The translations under genes were made by a program, and so were the position numbers. 64,000 nt of DNA, from positions 1,272,501-1,336,500 of the forward strand of contig NC_018485.1 of the NCBI RefSeq assembly GCF_000304315.1, in the 5' to 3' direction. This stretch comes from Methylocystis sp. SC2. Its GTDB lineage: Bacteria > Pseudomonadota > Alphaproteobacteria > Rhizobiales > Beijerinckiaceae. Numbering within the stretch: the stretch's first letter is position 1; every line of letters begins with the position of its first letter. Under the pieces are notes generated by a model. The model made no database searches and was not told the DNA's origin. It was given only the letters and a program-made list of their open reading frames with translations. This document shows, piece by piece, positions 63,805 through 64,000 of the stretch.

Positions 63805-64000
63805 TCAGTAATGCTCCTCGAATCTCTTCGCGAGATCGTCGATGTTCTCCGGCGGCCAGCCGGGGACTTCCATGCCGAGATGCAGACCCATCTGCGCCAG
63901 CACCTCCTTGATCTCGTTCAAGGACTTGCGGCCGAAGTTCGGCGTGCGCAGCATTTCGGCTTCCGACTTCTGAATGAGGTCGCCGATGTAGACGATATTG
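63805..64000 (-). CDS. rpoA: RNA polymerase alpha subunit, C-terminal fragment
   Basis: The last 64 codons are in the window and the 5' part lies beyond the right edge. The visible residues are the alpha C-terminal domain: [41 protein letters not shown], then [18 protein letters not shown] and stop. The domain binds UP elements and activators. Position before rplQ is the standard order. Confidence 0.95.
   Translation of the reverse strand, partial: NIVYIGDLIQKSEAEMLRTPNFGRKSLNEIKEVLAQMGLHLGMEVPGWPPENIDDLAKRFEEHY

Noticed and set aside
1..64000. CRISPR arrays, rRNA genes, complete insertion sequences, replication origin
   Set aside because: No regularly spaced repeats, rRNA sequence, intact transposase or DnaA-box cluster was noticed in reading.

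Overview
High-GC alphaproteobacterial chromosome, most likely order Hyphomicrobiales (Rhizobiales). The pointers are a Porin_2-type porin, DUF1467 next to methylmalonyl-CoA epimerase, a GAAC-N7-GAAC (alphaproteobacterial-type) LexA box in front of imuA-imuB-dnaE2, a GluRS2-like gltX, and the rpoA-rplQ-degP order. A Methylocystaceae/Beijerinckiaceae methylotroph is possible, but no methane or methanol oxidation gene is present, so this is a guess.

Layout. 1-1.8 kb: AT-richer accessory DNA and a mini integrative element between two copies of a 50-bp tRNA-Val 3' segment; its only gene is a XRE repressor. 1.9-11.9 kb: housekeeping genes (HD hydrolase, gph, rpiA, gor, acyltransferase, class II DAHP synthase, GT21 glucosyltransferase, gltX). 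12.3-13.8 kb: an isolated AT-rich AlbA/Schlafen-type gene broken by two +1 shifts. 14-18.3 kb: NnrU, small exported proteins, a winged-helix/TPR regulator, mce, tRNA-Lys. 18.7-28.9 kb: surface-sugar accessory region: a NodU/CmcH carbamoyltransferase and an SGNH hydrolase (AT-richer, beside tRNA-Lys), then a CDP-sugar set (rfbF, rfbG, C-methyltransferase, 3,5-epimerase, reductase, GT2) consistent with a 3-C-methyl-6-deoxyhexose.

30.2-35.4 kb: the most unusual locus. Three exported proteins (two with clear curlin-type Q-x-G-x-x-N repeats, the third a paralogue of one of them), one small exported Cys protein and a Porin_2-like outer-membrane protein lie in tandem, facing an exported 11-repeat MORN protein. 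No csgG/csgE/csgF-like gene is in the window. This looks like an undescribed amyloid-like fibre or matrix system.

35.5-52.2 kb: lytic transglycosylase, 3-oxoacid CoA-transferase, galK-galT with a divergent GH42 beta-galactosidase, a short MgtE, two small proteins (one HMA-like), a divergent metK overlapping a P-type ATPase gene with an HMA-like N-terminus, and an overlapping pair encoding a catalase-like exported protein and a di-haem cytochrome. 52.5-53.5 kb: an AT-rich LprI/RsiV-like exported protein. 53.7-59.3 kb: SOS mutasome imuA-imuB-dnaE2. 59.3-64 kb (minus strand): rpoA (partial), rplQ, degP, cutA, sppA, ihfB, lapA.

All calls come from reading the sequence and remembered family motifs; no database search was run.
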